64,000 bases of DNA from Pycnopodia helianthoides. Taxonomy: Eukaryota > Echinodermata > Asteroidea > Forcipulatida > Asteriidae. Shown here in pieces: positions 23,963-37,700 of the stretch. The translations under genes were made by a program, and so were the position numbers. The notes beneath the pieces are model-generated. The model was given only the letters and a program-made list of their open reading frames with translations, ran no database searches and had not been told where the DNA came from. Location of the stretch: assembly GCA_032158295.1 (NCBI GenBank), contig CM063254.1:2395538-2459537 (forward strand), given 5' to 3'. Numbering within the stretch: the first letter of the stretch is position 1; each line of letters starts with the position of its first letter.

Positions 23963-26900
23963 CTGCACAACGATGAAGTGTTACAAACATTTTACTTACA
24001 AGCGTGGAAATTCAGGATTGAATAAAATAAACATTTTCTGTATTTCAGCTTTGTTTGTTTAAATTTTCTGGAATAACTTCTCTAAAAAATGCCTATTATA
24101 AAATAACATCAAAGTTTTAAGAGCTTGTACATTCAAAAAGCAAAAAAACATCTTTACAAAAATATATATAATTCAAAAGAAGAAAACTCCCTTCCCCATC
24201 AAAATCATTCCTTTAATGTTTAATTGCTTTAATCTAAGCACTAATTGTTCTCTCAGTAGTACAACTCTACACTCAAAGACACTGAACCTCTTCCTACCCC
24301 CCACACCTACAAAAAAGACCTGAAATGATATTCAGTGTCTAGCAATAAGTAAAGGCCAAACAGGAATACATAAACAGTGGAGGAATAAATAAATTCAGTT
24401 CTAGTCTACATCGACTCTGGAATTCTATGCACCGGAAACCCTTAGTGGGGACAACAATGCATTTTATAACAGCAGCGTTAAGTAATGGGAATAGCAGTAT
24501 CTGTGGCCGCACCATATGGTTCAAACCGGTTTTGTTTACAGATTTCCCTATGAAATTTCAGCATTTGCCTATTGATTGCCGCCGGAAATTGCGCTGACCA
24601 AAAAACTGTGATGTAAATAAAGGTCGGGCTGTAAAGGTCAGGATGCCGCAAAGACAGTGTCAACGGTTACTGATTAAACCCAGTCAGCCCACTCTTCTGC
24701 ACAGATTTCTAACATATCACTTTTGTGTGATAATTAAGCTAATGGTGCGAGACTAATTCATTTGCTTTATGTTATGGAAAGTGATGTCGTTTCCTTCAAA
24801 AATTTCTTAAAAATCATGACCCTTCAAATAAAGTCATGGTATCCATTATGAACAACAGAAACGTTCAATTTCTTAAGCTGTTCTTTATGTTACCAGCATG
24901 TTCTTGAACCTCACATGTTATTGTTGGACTAAGGTCATTTTCTATTGCTTTTGGTGGATTCAATATTGACAACATTACAACTTTCAGAGTGCTACATGTT
25001 TTATGATCAGCGCTTCGTGTATTTTATAGAATCATTTAGAAATATTTCCACAATGAGATATGCGTTAAGAACAGATTTGGAACATTTGGAAATGCCTGTC
25101 ATAAATGAAGACATGCCTGGAATTTTAAGAAGGGATAACCTCCCTTTTCAGGAGTAAAGGTTACCTTCCTTATTAAATCATAATGTTTAAAGGAATATTT
25201 TGCAAGCAACGTAGGATGTCTGTGAAAGGGCAAGCATTTTGACCCCAGTAAGGAACACATGAGAGCATGTCTCGGGGCACCATTCTGGGGGCACCAAGGC
25301 AATGATAAGGGGCATGAAATCAATTGCTTCTGTTTCCCTTCCATGTAGCAAGTCTGACTATGGCCAGGGCAATAGGACAGGTAAGAAACATCAACAATTC
25401 TTTTTGATAGATGTACATTACATTTGTATTCGTCCATTTTAACTGCAGATGAATTAGCATACTTGTGAATATTTATGACATGTGCATTGAATTGTGTCAA
25501 CATTCAAAGGACACAAACAAGCTCTTTCAAACCACGCATTCTTGCAACCCAATACATATTTTGTAAATTTGAACTCTCTCACAGACCATTTACTTATTCT
25601 TAAATTTTTTCATTGTGAAAAGAATTTTCATTTAGCAATTTAAAATGTTATCTTCAAATAATGAGCCTTACACATGTTCCACTGACATATCACAATACAA
25701 AATGGCAGCTGCATTCAATAATTCAACCCTGTTGGTCGCCGGCATAATTCTCTCCTGCGCCACACTATAAAATGAGAGGCCCTGTCATGCACAAGGTAGT
25801 GCTTTATCCTGCGATGTATTATTAAGTAAAAGTGTGTGGGTGGTGCAGAAGGGAAAAAGCTCCACGACAACAAGAAATTCCCGTCCATATGTTACCTCGC
25901 TGCACATTATAACACTCCTCTTTCTCATCGAATACCACCGATAAAATTCAACAATTGATGGTGCGTACATTCGGACAAATTAATTATCATATCCTGTAGC
26001 TCCAATTTCTCTACTCTGCTGTACAAACCGTCTTCTTAGCAGTACAGCATGTGCATCAAAAGATACAACATACGGTGCTTAGATTTATAGAGCTGTTTAG
26101 CACACAACCAAGGCTTAGCAAATTAATCTACACAGTAAAACATTAGCAAGGAATCGGTCACTAGAAATGTCCATGTTGGTGTATTTTGCCCTGCAACCTG
26201 TTTCTGTTATATACATGACTTTTCTGTGATAATCAGCTTTCTGAAATTAACAACAAATCTAATTCCCTTTGCACAAATGGACATTCCGGTAAAATATAAA
26301 AGCTTCACCAAATCATGCACAAAAAAAAACTGTTTTTCATAAATAAAAAAATAGTCTTGGTGTCCAACGAATTGTGCAAAGTGGACATGCACAGGTGTCA
26401 TATATTAGAATGAGTGCAACATAACGCATGCATTATTTGGTAATATTCAAAATAAAATCTATTGGGCATATAAATCTGACATGGCTGAGTTCACCAAGAA
26501 TGAATATTACATCAAGAGTATCATAAAGTGAATTTTTGATTAAATTTAGCCGTGTTGTTACTGAATGAAATAATGCTCCTTTTAGATGCACCCATTTTGA
26601 TTGAGGGAAAAACTGTATAAATAATGACAGAACATTTTTCATACAATACTTTCATTGGCAGACTGAAGGTCCTCCTTGGTCTAGTCTTCTCCGTATTGAT
26701 ATTTTACTGTTATTTATTTTGTATCTATTTATACTGGATAGAGGGTTTTTACTTGTTTCTTGTGTCTTTTGCTTGTGAATGGTGGAGAGAAATGAAGTAA
26801 ACATAATGAAAAGATGAAAAGGGAATGGACAAGATTACAAAAACACAAACACACTATTGTCTGCCTTCTTTATGTAGTTCTGAAGCACTTCTATGTCATC

Positions 26901-27199
26901 TACACTTAACATAGCATTAGAGAGAGAGTGCACATGTAATCCATCTGCAGCAAGCATCACTTCAAAACTCAGGGTAATTATTAAACCAAGGTTAGACCGA
27001 GCACATTATAAGATCAGCCGTCACTGGGGCGATTCACAATGGCATGTCATTGCCGTGGTTACTGGCTAGTAGTACGTACAAACGCCCACACAAAACCCGA
27101 CCGTGTTAACGACAACAATAAACGCCTTTAATTAAGACACTAAGACTCTTTCTATGCAACGAAACAAGAGGAAAATGTCTCTTTAGTACATGCACTCAC
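23963..27199 (-). other. CPEB intron 7 (3237 bp)
   Basis: Donor CGA|GTGAGT and acceptor TTGTGCAG are both clean. The intron carries a foldback-family relic near 26087-26210 (ATAGAGCTGTTTAGCACA, GGTCACTAGAAATG). No supported ORF or RNA gene is seen inside. Confidence 0.8.
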
Positions 27200-27381
27200 T
27201 CGCTTGTCAATATCGCCGTGCTGAAGCTGCACAAAGCGAGCGCTGATGGCTGCTATGTAACTTTGTTGATTGGAGAACGCCACACGGCCGGCACCCTTGG
27301 GGTATTTCAACTCTGGATCCGTGTCGATGCCAGCATAGCATACCCCTCCGTACAGACGATCCATGATCATGGCGAGCTCAA
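27200..27381 (-). CDS. CPEB2/3/4: CPEB coding exon 7: body of RRM2
   Basis: It completes codon 632 (Ile, split across the intron) and encodes residues 633-692. It holds most of RRM2: helix 1 (ELAMIMDRLYGG), the strand with CYAGIDTDPELKYP, the RNP1-type motif KGAGRVAF at about 660-667, and helix 2 with SYIAAISARFVQL. It ends at HGDIDKR in phase 0. The acceptor is CTTTTCAG and the donor GTGAGT. Where vertebrate proteins have Val after PLRA, this one has Ile, through the A|TT split codon. Confidence 0.96.
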
Positions 27382-29399
27382 CTGAAAAGGAGAGAAAAAA
27401 CAATTAAGATGTGATCAGAAGATGGAGAAAAAAAAAATCAAGAAAAAGCCTGGAAAATCCTCAACGGACGACAGATGCCAGACCTCAAGACTGACGTTTT
27501 ATTAAAGTAAAGGGTCTGTGAGGCTTAAAGGGAAAGTTTGATCATGTGAGACTTTCCTTCTTATTTCACTAACGCCTTTCTGTAATTGAATAAGTTAAGA
27601 TGTCATCAAAAGCAGAAACAAATCTTCAAAGCATGATAAATGCTAGACTTGAGAAGGGTGCTTTCTGACAACTTTCTTGTTTGTCTTGAAAGAGTCCTGT
27701 TTTCTAATTCGTTGTTTGCAACCAAAACATTTAATGACATGTTTGTTTACATCTTTGTTCAAATCAAGAGGGAAAAGTTCTCAGCTCTTCTTGCTAATTT
27801 AGGAAATTGTCTTGGTTGTTTTCAAACTCATTCTTTCAAACATGACTGCAAGATCAAGATAATTAACGGCACTACAAGGTAACCCTCAGATGGTCTTTAG
27901 TCGGTTACATGAAGAGTGGTTATCTGCTCATTGGCATTATAAATCCCAGAACAACCACAATACTCCCGTTCAACAACACCTGATGAATACAATTCTTCAT
28001 TTTAGAGGACCATGGCTTGATTTCAGACCCCCCAAAAAGGACCAAGATTCATCTTAAGATCAGTTGTTAGTCTTGCCATGGGGATTTACATTGTGACACC
28101 ACACTTTGCTTAGCAATTAAGATTGGAGAACTGAAGATCAATCTTAGCTCACATGAAATTTAGAGGACTGTAGGATAACAGTTAGCCCCTCTCTCCTAGC
28201 GCCCCCCTCCCCCCAAAAAAAACAAAATGTAGGACAACATAATAGCATTATGCGGAATATTAGTTCAATATGAGTCAGGGGAGACACAGCTGTAGCCGGT
28301 AGATTGAGGAAGGAAACAGGTAATTGATTTCCTATGACTTCCACGGGTGCTCTTGTCCACTCTCTTGTCTTGTACCGACTACGGGCTGTGAAAGTCCTGA
28401 ACATGCTTAGTGTGCATTCACACACTTTGCTTAGACTGATCTGGACAGGGCATTAGCTGCTGTCTGACCAGACCTCTTCAAGATAATGGGGCCGAGACTG
28501 GCTGAGTGGCTCATGAATGGGCAATGCGGTGACAGTGGTCACTCTGACTTCAAATCCGAGAGCTCTCATAGTAATTTCTGAAAAAGGATTCAGTTGTTAT
28601 CAACAGAGGCTGTGGCTTTGGCTACGCTTTGGCAACGCTTTTGTAGAAAACGGCCAAACCTGAATCTCAAACAGCTCAATTCCAATTTATACGCTTGCAC
28701 TTGCATACCTAATTGCACAGACTCACATGTACCAAAGAGTGGTTGAGTATTACAACCTTGGCAGTTCTTGAATTGAAATGCCAATTACAGAGCATTTGTC
28801 CACACCGCACAGGTTAGTACTGAATTTCCAAGATTCGACACTGAAAGCTCCTGTAGATGTTCTAATAAATTACTGTCATCTTGTGATGATGATGCCCAGT
28901 GTACCAATTGGGATACATTGTCTGGAATTACAAGACATATTTTAATTTACATGAAATTTGTAATATCTGATTGCCCCACATGCGAAACTAATCTTTATAT
29001 ATTAATCTTCATGAGTCTTCCGTACAGTTTTTGAACTCTATGCAATGTGAAAGGGCTTGGTGTCTTCTCCCTTAAACATATATCAAACTTTCCTATAACA
29101 AATCAAAATAAATAATGAAATAAGTTGTCGAGTTGCTGACCAATTTTGATCTATTTGTCAGACTGATCCATAAGGTCAATAGATGACATCAGGAGGGAAA
29201 AAACTACAAATACAATCTCCAGTAAAACCAAAAAATGTCAACAATTCTTGAGAAAATATTTGCCCTTTAGGAGGAAATCAACAACAAGTCTAACAACATC
29301 CCGCTGAACCAACTTTAATAGAGACAAAACTCTTCAGTGAAAAGTGAACTATTTTGCTCCAGTTATTGATTTAACTCCTCTGGCAATATACACACTTAC
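27382..29399 (-). other. CPEB intron 6 (2018 bp)
   Basis: Contains a possible tRNA-derived relic on the plus strand at about 28491-28556, with an A-box-like TGGCTGAGTGG and a B-box-like CTTCAAATCC. C-runs at 28201-28215 (plus) become G-runs in the pre-mRNA. There is no coding sequence. Confidence 0.7.
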
Positions 29400-29514
29400 T
29401 GGCTCTGAGAGGTCTTGGCACTCCGCCAACGAAAATGGTCTTCCTCGGGTCCAACGGCTGTGAACCGTCCAAGACAAAATCGCTGTCTGCGAGATTCCAC
29501 GGACGAATTTGAAC
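29400..29514 (-). CDS. CPEB2/3/4: CPEB coding exon 6: linker and start of RRM2
   Basis: Residues 594-631 plus the first base of codon 632. The opening VQIRPWNLADSDFV closes RRM1 and forms the short inter-RRM linker. The RNP2-type strand of RRM2, IFVGGV, lies at about 620-625 within RKTIFVGGVPRPLRA. The acceptor is TTCCAG, the donor A|GTAAGT, and the exit phase 1. The sequence is nearly unchanged relative to CPEB2-4 family members, as expected for RNA-contacting surface. Confidence 0.96.
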
Positions 29515-31487
29515 CTGGAAGAAGAGGGATAGGGAAAATGAAGCCCAATAACAGTCAGTTGCTGTTTGTGTCGTCAGTAATACCAATGTATAAAATTACA
29601 TTGCAGTTCTCCAAATACATGTGTCTTATTCACTTAAATACACACTGGAACTATTTTCAGTGATTTCAGAACTCAACAGATCTGTTTTAGTTGAATTTCC
29701 AGAAGTTTTCTTGTTCTGTTTCAATTTTTCTATTATTTTCATTGAAAATTACATAGTGGCCAGTAAATTTTGACATAATTATATATCAAACACAGACTTC
29801 AAGACTTTAGGTTAATGATCTTTCTAAATACACCTCAAATCAGCAAAGGAATTTCATGAGTTCGGGTAGCACCGCGCTGCACGGTTATTTTAGGTCACCG
29901 ACGGGAAACATTAGTTTAACCGGTCAAATAAATCTGCGAGCAGAAAATAACCCGTGAGCCATACTGCATCATCGAGAATATCCTTTTCAAATTACCCGTC
30001 ACTCCTAAGAGAAAACACTGCATTAAGTATAGCACGGTGTCTATATTTATCCGGTGTTTCCTACAGGAGGGGTTCATGGGAGACACTTCATAAAATTGCT
30101 GGTGAATCATTCTACCTATTCGCCCCCCCCCCTCAACCCATAGACACACTTCAGAAAGACAAAATAAAGGTCAATACTTTCTGATCATACTAGACCCCAT
30201 TCTTGCGGTCGGGCCTCTCGTCTTAACGATTTGATTTTTTCATCCTCTCTCTATTCTTTTCTTTGGGAATTACAAATGAGCCACTCGATGCTCGAATGCT
30301 GTGCACGCATATTTTGAGGGTGTTGGCTCGGTCATGAAATATACATACCAGGGGTAAGAATTCATGACAAGGTTCGAGGGCTCCGGGGCGACCAGCTGTG
30401 AATATGCCCACCTGGGTCTAAATTTAACTACCAATTTATCGGGAAATAGAGAAAATCTACAACCCCAAGGGAAAGGTTTCTGGAAAACATTACCGTGACA
30501 ACACAGACTTTGTGCAGTGACATTTATCAGATGATTTTGTCTATAGATAGCGGCTAGTCGTCTAAGTCCAATATCGTAAAGCCTGTAAGCAGACAATTTT
30601 TGCTTCGTTTTGGGCTTACACAGTGCCCCTCTGCAGAATTTCTACTTGATGGGACTGGTTATGGTAAGCAAGTTAAAAGGCAGCCAGCGTTTTTTGCTGA
30701 CAAACGAGTGACGCACTCATGCAATCCAGTGTGCTTGTTTGTTTACAAAATGCTAATAGTTATAGACTAATTTCTGCTACAGTGATCACAAACAGCATAT
30801 TGAAATTAAGCCCAATTTACAGAATCAAACAAAGATATGGTGCCCATTTTGTTAATTTATTTTAATCTTTTTAATTGAACCACTTTGTCTCAATGTTGTA
30901 TTTTTTAATACAACTTATTATGTAAAAAACAATTTAGAAGACATTTAAAGATGGCTGAGGATCATACCACAGCAATGGAGAAAGATAAAATATAGACTGT
31001 TACCAGTCACAGAAGAAGAATGTTAGACAGCAATAAATACATGTGCAGACTTTTATGGACACAGACAACCGCGAGTTTCTTTCAATTCCAAAGAACGTAA
31101 CTAAACCGAGGCTGGATTCAAAATGAGGCTGTGTACGAATAAGCGGCTGCAGTTTGATCATCATGTTAACATATGTTGAAGCATATGATGCCCATAGCAA
31201 CACCCTTGGCAACAAGCACAGCTGCAGCCGCAGCTGCCAATTAAGAGGCGGCCTTAGTCTAGCCTCTTTTAGAATGAGCACCAGTGTTGCTTTCGCCATT
31301 AAGAATGAGACAAACATTTTGCTTAAGTTTCTTGTGAACAAGAAGGACTATGTCACAATGGGCAAATGGCACCAGACTATTTTTGTTTTTCTCGCCTCCG
31401 GTTACAGGATGCCTATTGGTAAAGGTCTTTTGTCTCACACACAAAACACAACACACAAGTCAGGGCACAAGACAGAAGAAAACTTAC
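29515..31487 (-). other. CPEB intron 5 (1973 bp)
   Basis: Donor CCT|GTAAGT, acceptor TTCCAG. Overlapping ORFs of 60-115 codons occur on both strands at 30223-30596 and 31000-31501, without splice or family support. A C-run at 30121-30132 (plus) is a G-run in the pre-mRNA. Nothing else is noted. Confidence 0.7.
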
Positions 31488-31606
31488 AGGTTTGTCCTTG
31501 ATGGTTGGACTTGAGACGCAAAGATAGAGTTTGTCTTCCTCCTTGATGCATGCCTCGATCAGTGCCTGCACAGACCGCTCATCTTGGAACAGGAGGAATG
31601 CATAAC
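31488..31606 (-). CDS. CPEB2/3/4: CPEB coding exon 5: RRM1 RNP1 and helix 2
   Basis: It completes Gly554 and runs to Pro593, exiting in phase 0. GYAFLLF at 554-560 is the RNP1-type strand of RRM1, with Tyr and Phe at the aromatic RNA-stacking positions. Helix 2 ([15 protein letters not shown]) and strand 4 (LYLCVSSPT) follow. The acceptor is CCCGATAG and the donor GTAAGT. The helix differs from vertebrate versions in a few charged residues, as expected for distance. Confidence 0.96.
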
Positions 31607-32939
31607 CTATCGGGAGAATGTCATGTACTGTAAACACCAGACATAGACTTCTGTACATTGGCAAAAGGTCATGTACATTGAACACGTACAGTGTATATTT
31701 AGTAAGCTGGTCTGCACTCAACAGCAGAGCTTGAATACACAAAGACAGAGAGAGCGAGAGAAAAAAGCACCCAAAACAACAACATAAAAAACAAAATAGC
31801 ATTTAAAGAAACCAAAGTACCTCCAACCATGTATGCCTGGGATGGGGCCAGGGACAATGTATACCACTATCATTAGTTTTAGATTATGAATGTGCTGAAA
31901 AGTTCAGATGAGCTGGTAAGATTTTTGCCTTCAGCCTTACAATTTATACAGCGTCTTTATGCCTCTTAAAAAAAGTCACTTTCATGTCTTTTTGGGACAT
32001 AAAACAGTTGACATTTCGATGTTATAAATGAGATCAGGTTGAAAATAGTCACCTCTAGCTTTAGATGAATTGACAGAGTTTTTACATAATTCATTTTATT
32101 ATTTTGTCATAAATGTCCGTTTGTTAATAACATAGTTGTTCTACTGTTTGGTCTTTGAGAAATTCTTTTCAAAAAGTAGACAACTCCTGAACCTGATGAG
32201 CAGAACGTTTTCTTTTACTTGAACTCCCCTCCATGGCCCCTGCTCAGTTATTTTTCTTGGAGGTAATAATATTTGAAGTATTACACACGTATGCACAATG
32301 GAAAAAACTCTACATGAATCTGAAATATGTCGATGCCACTTCCTCTGAAGAATGATTGTGCTGACGTAAGCAGAGAGCGTCCATGTAAAAGGCAGCGTTT
32401 TTTCTATGTGCCCTTCTTTGAATGCAGTCATGGTTGATGGCAGTGCTTCAAAGTTTGCAATCAGATACGAGGAGTGTCCTTTCATGTGGCATCTTGTGGA
32501 CTCCTTCATATCACAAGACCCATTATGCTATCGCTTCAGATAACCAGTCTGCAAGGCTGCAACAGGGAGAGAGTCCGTGTGTTGTCAGCTCAGTGTGACA
32601 CACTTAGCGTGTCTGTTTTAAAGTCGCTCTGGATTTGATACAGATTGGATCTCTGACACCCCTCAAGTGCTTTAGAACCCCCCTCTTTGTAAAGGGTTAA
32701 AACATATATCAAGGTGAGGAAACAAGAGTCTTTTTGAACAAAGCGAGATTCACTGAATGGCAGTGGGTAAAGTTTGAGAACACTGTTGGGTCAATGTTAC
32801 ATGATATCCAGCATGACAAGGCAGGGTACAAAATGTGGTAGAGGAAAATGAGAAAACGAAGACAGTGTGTAATAAGATAGGTCTGCAAAGAGAATCAGGA
32901 TCAATTCATTGAGAAGAGGTACTTTGTGTCTCTTTTTAC
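31607..32939 (-). other. CPEB intron 4 (1333 bp)
   Basis: Donor AAAG|GTAAAA, acceptor CCGATAG. A 122-codon minus ORF at 32509-32141 has no domain or splice context and is treated as chance. No repeats of note. Confidence 0.7.
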
Positions 32940-33029
32940 CTTTGGGTGGGAAATACGACTTGCTCTCAGCTTTGTGGGGCCAGTCAACAACCAGGCTGCC
33001 AAACCGCCGAAAGCTGGCTGTGATCTCCT
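32940..33029 (-). CDS. CPEB2/3/4: CPEB coding exon 4: RRM1 helix 1 and strand 2
   Basis: A 90-nt exon that completes Glu524 and encodes 525-553 plus the first base of Gly554. EITASFRRFGSLVVDWPHK gives helix 1 and strand 2 of RRM1, and SYFPPK leads into the RNP1 strand. Acceptor TTTTTGCAG, donor G|GTAAAA. The exon is symmetric (phase 1 in, phase 1 out), so its skipping would keep frame but destroy RRM1. Confidence 0.95.
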
Positions 33030-34619
33030 CTGCAAAAACGAAAAACAGATTTTCAGTAAGTTACAATAAGCTTTTACTCACTGCAACAATATAAATACCT
33101 TTACGGTATTCCCTGCTGCAGAACTAATTTGTTGCCAGAATGAGAGGAGTGGGTTCACACATGACCTACTTTCATAATGCAATTATTAAACAAGATTTAG
33201 AGTACTTGCAAATGTAACGAGGCATGTATATGAGTTGATTGTTTCCAAGCACCTCACTAATAAAGATGAACCTGCATTTTGTTTCCTTCTTTTGTTGTTA
33301 ATACTGTAAATGTGAACAATTGTTCTTTCATACCAAATTTGCTTTGGTCATTATTGTTAAATGTTTTTTGGTGAGATCCCAGAGCTTTCCTACTACATCC
33401 TAACAACAACTGCAGTAAACATCGAATGAGAAAACAAATGGAAGTTGGTCGACAACATCGAACACAGATATCAGGTAGATTCTTTCAAAAGTTTAACACA
33501 ATTCACCTTTCGTCAAAGTATAATCTCAATGCCAAAATTAAAGATCTGTTCCTGCTCACAGAGCAGAATATGACCAAACATATGAGTGGGTGATGATCAA
33601 AGAAATGTCTCCTAAAGCAACAGAAATTGCCTCACTGATCCCAATTTCGCCCCTTGACCTTTTAGGCATGATGAATTTGGGAAACACAAAATAAATTACT
33701 TATTAGTCCTTCATCAATTAGTACCAGCAACCATAACCCTGCTTCATTAACTTCTCTCCTGTTATTCATTACACATCCAACAGCACAATTAGCGCCAATA
33801 ACAGGATGAAGATGAAACGAGAAGGTGGGAGGAAAACCCAAATGGGGAACACCCAGACAATCGAAGCCCAATTTCATGGCTCTTCTTACCACACAACTCT
33901 ATGCTTACTGAGCCTTGCAAAACACAAAGATTCTATGGGCTGTAAGCGCAGAATTCTGCGGTACGCAGAGCCATGAAATTGGGCCCAGGTAGGGACTGAA
34001 AACCCAATCCACATGCAAGGCTCTGGTCTGAGGTGAGATTCGAACCACTATCCAAAGAGATGAAAGGCAGGGAAAGACACTACTGAGGCAACCTGCTCCC
34101 CTATGATGATGATCTTCATGTATAACATTCACAAAATTTGACCCAATTGTCATTGTTTAAATAAATAATTTAGGGAGTCTAGTTTATTCAACTAAAAATT
34201 TGGGAAAAACAGACCCTCAAATGAAAATCTAATCAAGCCCATCAACAAAATACATGCAATAACAAAGATAGGTTTATACATTATATAGTACCAGGATCTC
34301 AACTCATTTTTGCAACTGAAGTTAACAGTTATTACACATTTGAAAAAAGAAGAAGTGAGTTTGAAGTTAATGTTTCTCTAAGTAAACTAAAGTTAACTTT
34401 TTTATCAAGTAAATATTTATCAGAGTAAACAGATCAACTAATTGCTGTTTATCCTTAAGAAGGTTTGTTTTCTGTCCGTGCCTCTATTTTTTATCATAGG
34501 CAGACTTTTAGCCGGTGCACTTAAAGTAATCTTTTCTATTCAAATGGCCTGAACAACAAATACACGGATCACGAACTCAACCATTTAATTCTAAGTCAGC
34601 CCACGCTCTTTCTACCCAC
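33030..34619 (-). other. CPEB intron 3 (1590 bp) with a foldback repeat
   Basis: Donor G|GTGGGT, acceptor TTTTTGCAG. A 120-bp foldback lies at 33866-33985, and a B-box-like GTGGTTCGAATCTCACC (minus) follows near 34030, suggesting an old tRNA-derived insertion. There is no coding sequence. Confidence 0.75.
33866..33985. mobile_element. 120-bp foldback element
   Basis: GCCCAATTTCATGGCTCTT at 33866-33884 is mirrored by AGAGCCATGAAATTGGGCC at 33967-33985. The same end sequence occurs in each unit of the 239-bp satellite and, reversed, at 4277-4296. A GCAGAATTCTGC palindrome sits inside at 33947-33958. Confidence 0.75.
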
Positions 34620-34769
34620 CTTCATCAATATCAGGCGGTAAGCCACCCACAAACACTTTCCTTGAGAACCTTTCAATGCCATAGTCCGGGTTCGATCGGG
34701 GTGAAATATGACCGGGCGAGCTGAGGGAAGGAACAATTTGATCATGGCGACCGTCATCCAGCAAACCAT
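34620..34769 (-). CDS. CPEB2/3/4: CPEB coding exon 3: linker and start of RRM1
   Basis: Residues 474-523, with split codons at both ends (Tyr474, Glu524). The first half (YGLLDDGRHDQIVPSLSSP) aligns by eye with the FLDD...LSSP stretch that precedes RRM1 in vertebrate CPEB2-4. IERFSRKVFVGGLPPDIDE then starts RRM1, with RNP2 VFVGGL at about 512-517. The acceptor is AATTGCAG and the donor GTGGGT. The exon is symmetric (phase 1/1). Confidence 0.95.
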
Positions 34770-37700
34770 CTGCAATTAACAATAAAATGTAATTTTATTT
34801 ACATACAATTGAATATCACTTCCATTTGGAGGGGAATGAGAAATTTTAAAAGCAGGGCACCACATACAAAACCAAAAATTATTCAATTATTGAAGCCGAA
34901 TGTTTTTTTTAAAAAGAAGAAAACCAAACCTTCTAACCAATTAAGCAACTCTGCACTATCCTACTACATGTATGTAGATGATATATTCTTCAACAAACTT
35001 AGGGTTAAAAATGAAGAAAACAAGTATTTTATTGCCCACAAAACATCACAAGATATCGATGAATAATTATGAACAATTAAATATGGTCATCTTTTAATTT
35101 AAAATTAAAATGCTTTTAATATTTTTGCCGACAATTCTTTTTTTTCAATCACAGGTGTACTGCACACATCTACCTCTGCATGAAAACAAAAAGCAAGCAT
35201 AGACTTTTCTGTTTCCTCTTTGGTAGTCACATGCAAAGCAATATTTTAAGTGGCTGAAGAAATGAAGATTTATGCCGGTGGTTGCATGTACGCAATTGGA
35301 TTTCCCTGGCAACTAAATGTTAATCATACGGCGCTGCTACAGCCAGCTGTTTTTATCTTATTTGCTAGTGCTGCAACAATACAAACAATGTATGACACCA
35401 AGAAAACACAGTGCTGCATGTACACGAATACTGTTTTCATTGCAGTTGCCTGCATATAATTGCAAAACCCATGAATGTGCAAATTTTCTTTATCTTTCTA
35501 GTTGAGTGTTTAATGTTTACATCAATTGAAGCATAGAACAATTGAAGCATAGAAACATATTGTACCTGTACTTTAGAAGTGTATTCAGATATCGTTTGAT
35601 TCTATTCAATGAAACGTTCAGCACTACCAAAAAAAAAACCAATTAATTTATCACTTTTTGGTAGAACTGCTTATTAAATAGCATCCCCCATCAAAAATTT
35701 CTAAAGGTAAAAACCTTGGAAATCTAAAAAAGGACACTGCACCTTAGAAATTTTAATGATTTTCCTTAAGCAACAAAACACCAGCTGGTGAGTTTCCATG
35801 CACAAGAAAACATAATGTGGTTATCACACCTTTCTACGGTGATAATTAGGTTGGATTTTGTGTCATAGCTTACAGATGTATAAATACACCAACATCATGA
35901 GAAAATAGAATCTAGAGGACATCACGCATGCCAATATCACATGTAGTTACTCATGTACATGTACATACGATATGTATACATGTACATGTAGGTGCCTTAA
36001 ATAATAATTTCGAAAATAATTTGCGTCTTCTCTTGAAAACATACAATCATAACGTACAAAAAGGTAATATCACCACCAACAAAAGTTCACTTCTACTACA
36101 AATTCACTACAATGTGTATTAAAGGTGCAGTCTCTGTTTTACGCAAGATATGCATACATCGATTACATTTGTTTTAGGTTTTGAGATGGTTTTGGTTTTG
36201 CCATTATGTAAATATACATAGTGTACTGCACATCTATCACATTTACATTGTGTGAACAGTATGACAGTACGACAGCTGATCAGTACTGCTGATAGACTCT
36301 GTTAGAAGCTCAATGCAATCAAAGGCCGTATGATAATTACAGCTGATTAACATTCAGAGCTACCACATAATGAGATTTGGATATTAAAAAACCCCACCAA
36401 GGTTTTGCCACAGATGACCTAGGCCAGCAATGAAGGCTTATAATTTATGATTAAGGTATTGTTTTTGTGTGCACTCATCACTAAAAGATTGTAGGAATGA
36501 TTGTGAAAGCTCCAATAGCATGTCATAATGGTGTGCTAGTACATAATGTAAAAAAAGAAATACGTTCAGCCCACAGCACAGGTGGGTGTGTCTCACCAGG
36601 CTAAATGCATGTGGGACGTTTTAGGGTTTTACGGTAAATTATTTGTAGGCCTGGTGATAACAAAACGGAGTAATCTGCTGATTACATTTGCTGTGTTCGT
36701 TTAGAAGCCGAAGAGAATTGTAAAAAAAATTGAAATCAACAAATTTAAAATAACACAATGTTATATTGAGCGTTCAAGAAAATGATGAGATTTAATCTTA
36801 GAGATTATGCCATTATGACAATATCTGGGACAGATACATTACCATCAGTACTTTTGAATATATATTAAATAATATTGCCTCGCCCATATGGTGTTTCTTT
36901 AAACTTTAGATTTCAACATGTACCATTGTAAAAAGCTATTGAAATATGTACAGTACTTAATATACTTTTTTAACTATCCATAAATTACCCCCATATTTTC
37001 TTTAATTTGGGATAAGAACAGTTGAGGACATTAACTTGAACTTGTAAAAAGACATTTTCGTTCATCTTTCTTTCCCATGTTTTTCTTTAAAATGTTACGA
37101 AATATTTATGCTTTAGTGTGGAGAAGAAAGACCTTGTAAGAGATTAAAGCCAACAGTAAACAATACATACATACACTTGTGTTGCAACTTTGCAGACAAA
37201 ATTCAATTCAATAAAGGCGTTCATGAAATTTTATATGGAAACAATCTAAATATAAATTGCTTTCCAGACAGCCCCGTGATAAGGATGTATAAAAAGGGAC
37301 TTGAAGTCCAACTCGTTCTTCAATCCACCTGCATTGAGAATCTATTTTTCCAATCTCAACAAGCAGGGGGAGACAGTGTGGGGGATGTAGACGACGGGGG
37401 CTTGAGCCCCCCTTGGCTAAACGCTTTTCTGTTTTCCATAGCCACAGTATGACGTCAATGGCGAGCCTTTCAGCACGGGTTAATTCTAGGTTCGTAATTA
37501 TGGCCCGATGTGGGTTGTGTATTGATTGCACACTGTCGGAGTGTCCACACCTTCACGTGTGTATACTACAGTGCCTTGGTTGGGACAGTGTGGCACAGTC
37601 CCATTGCACTGAAATGAAATGGCGCAGAACGGATACTGTTCTAGCCAGTGGGCTCACATGAATAATAATGAAGGAATCTATTTGTGTTGTTAACACACCC

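Noticed and set aside
28491..28556. tRNA gene in CPEB intron 6
   Set aside because: Only box-like motifs remain; the cloverleaf stems are not intact.
32141..32509. 122-codon minus ORF in CPEB intron 4 as an alternative exon
   Set aside because: No flanking splice sites in matching phase with exons 4 and 5, and no similarity to CPEB sequence known to me.
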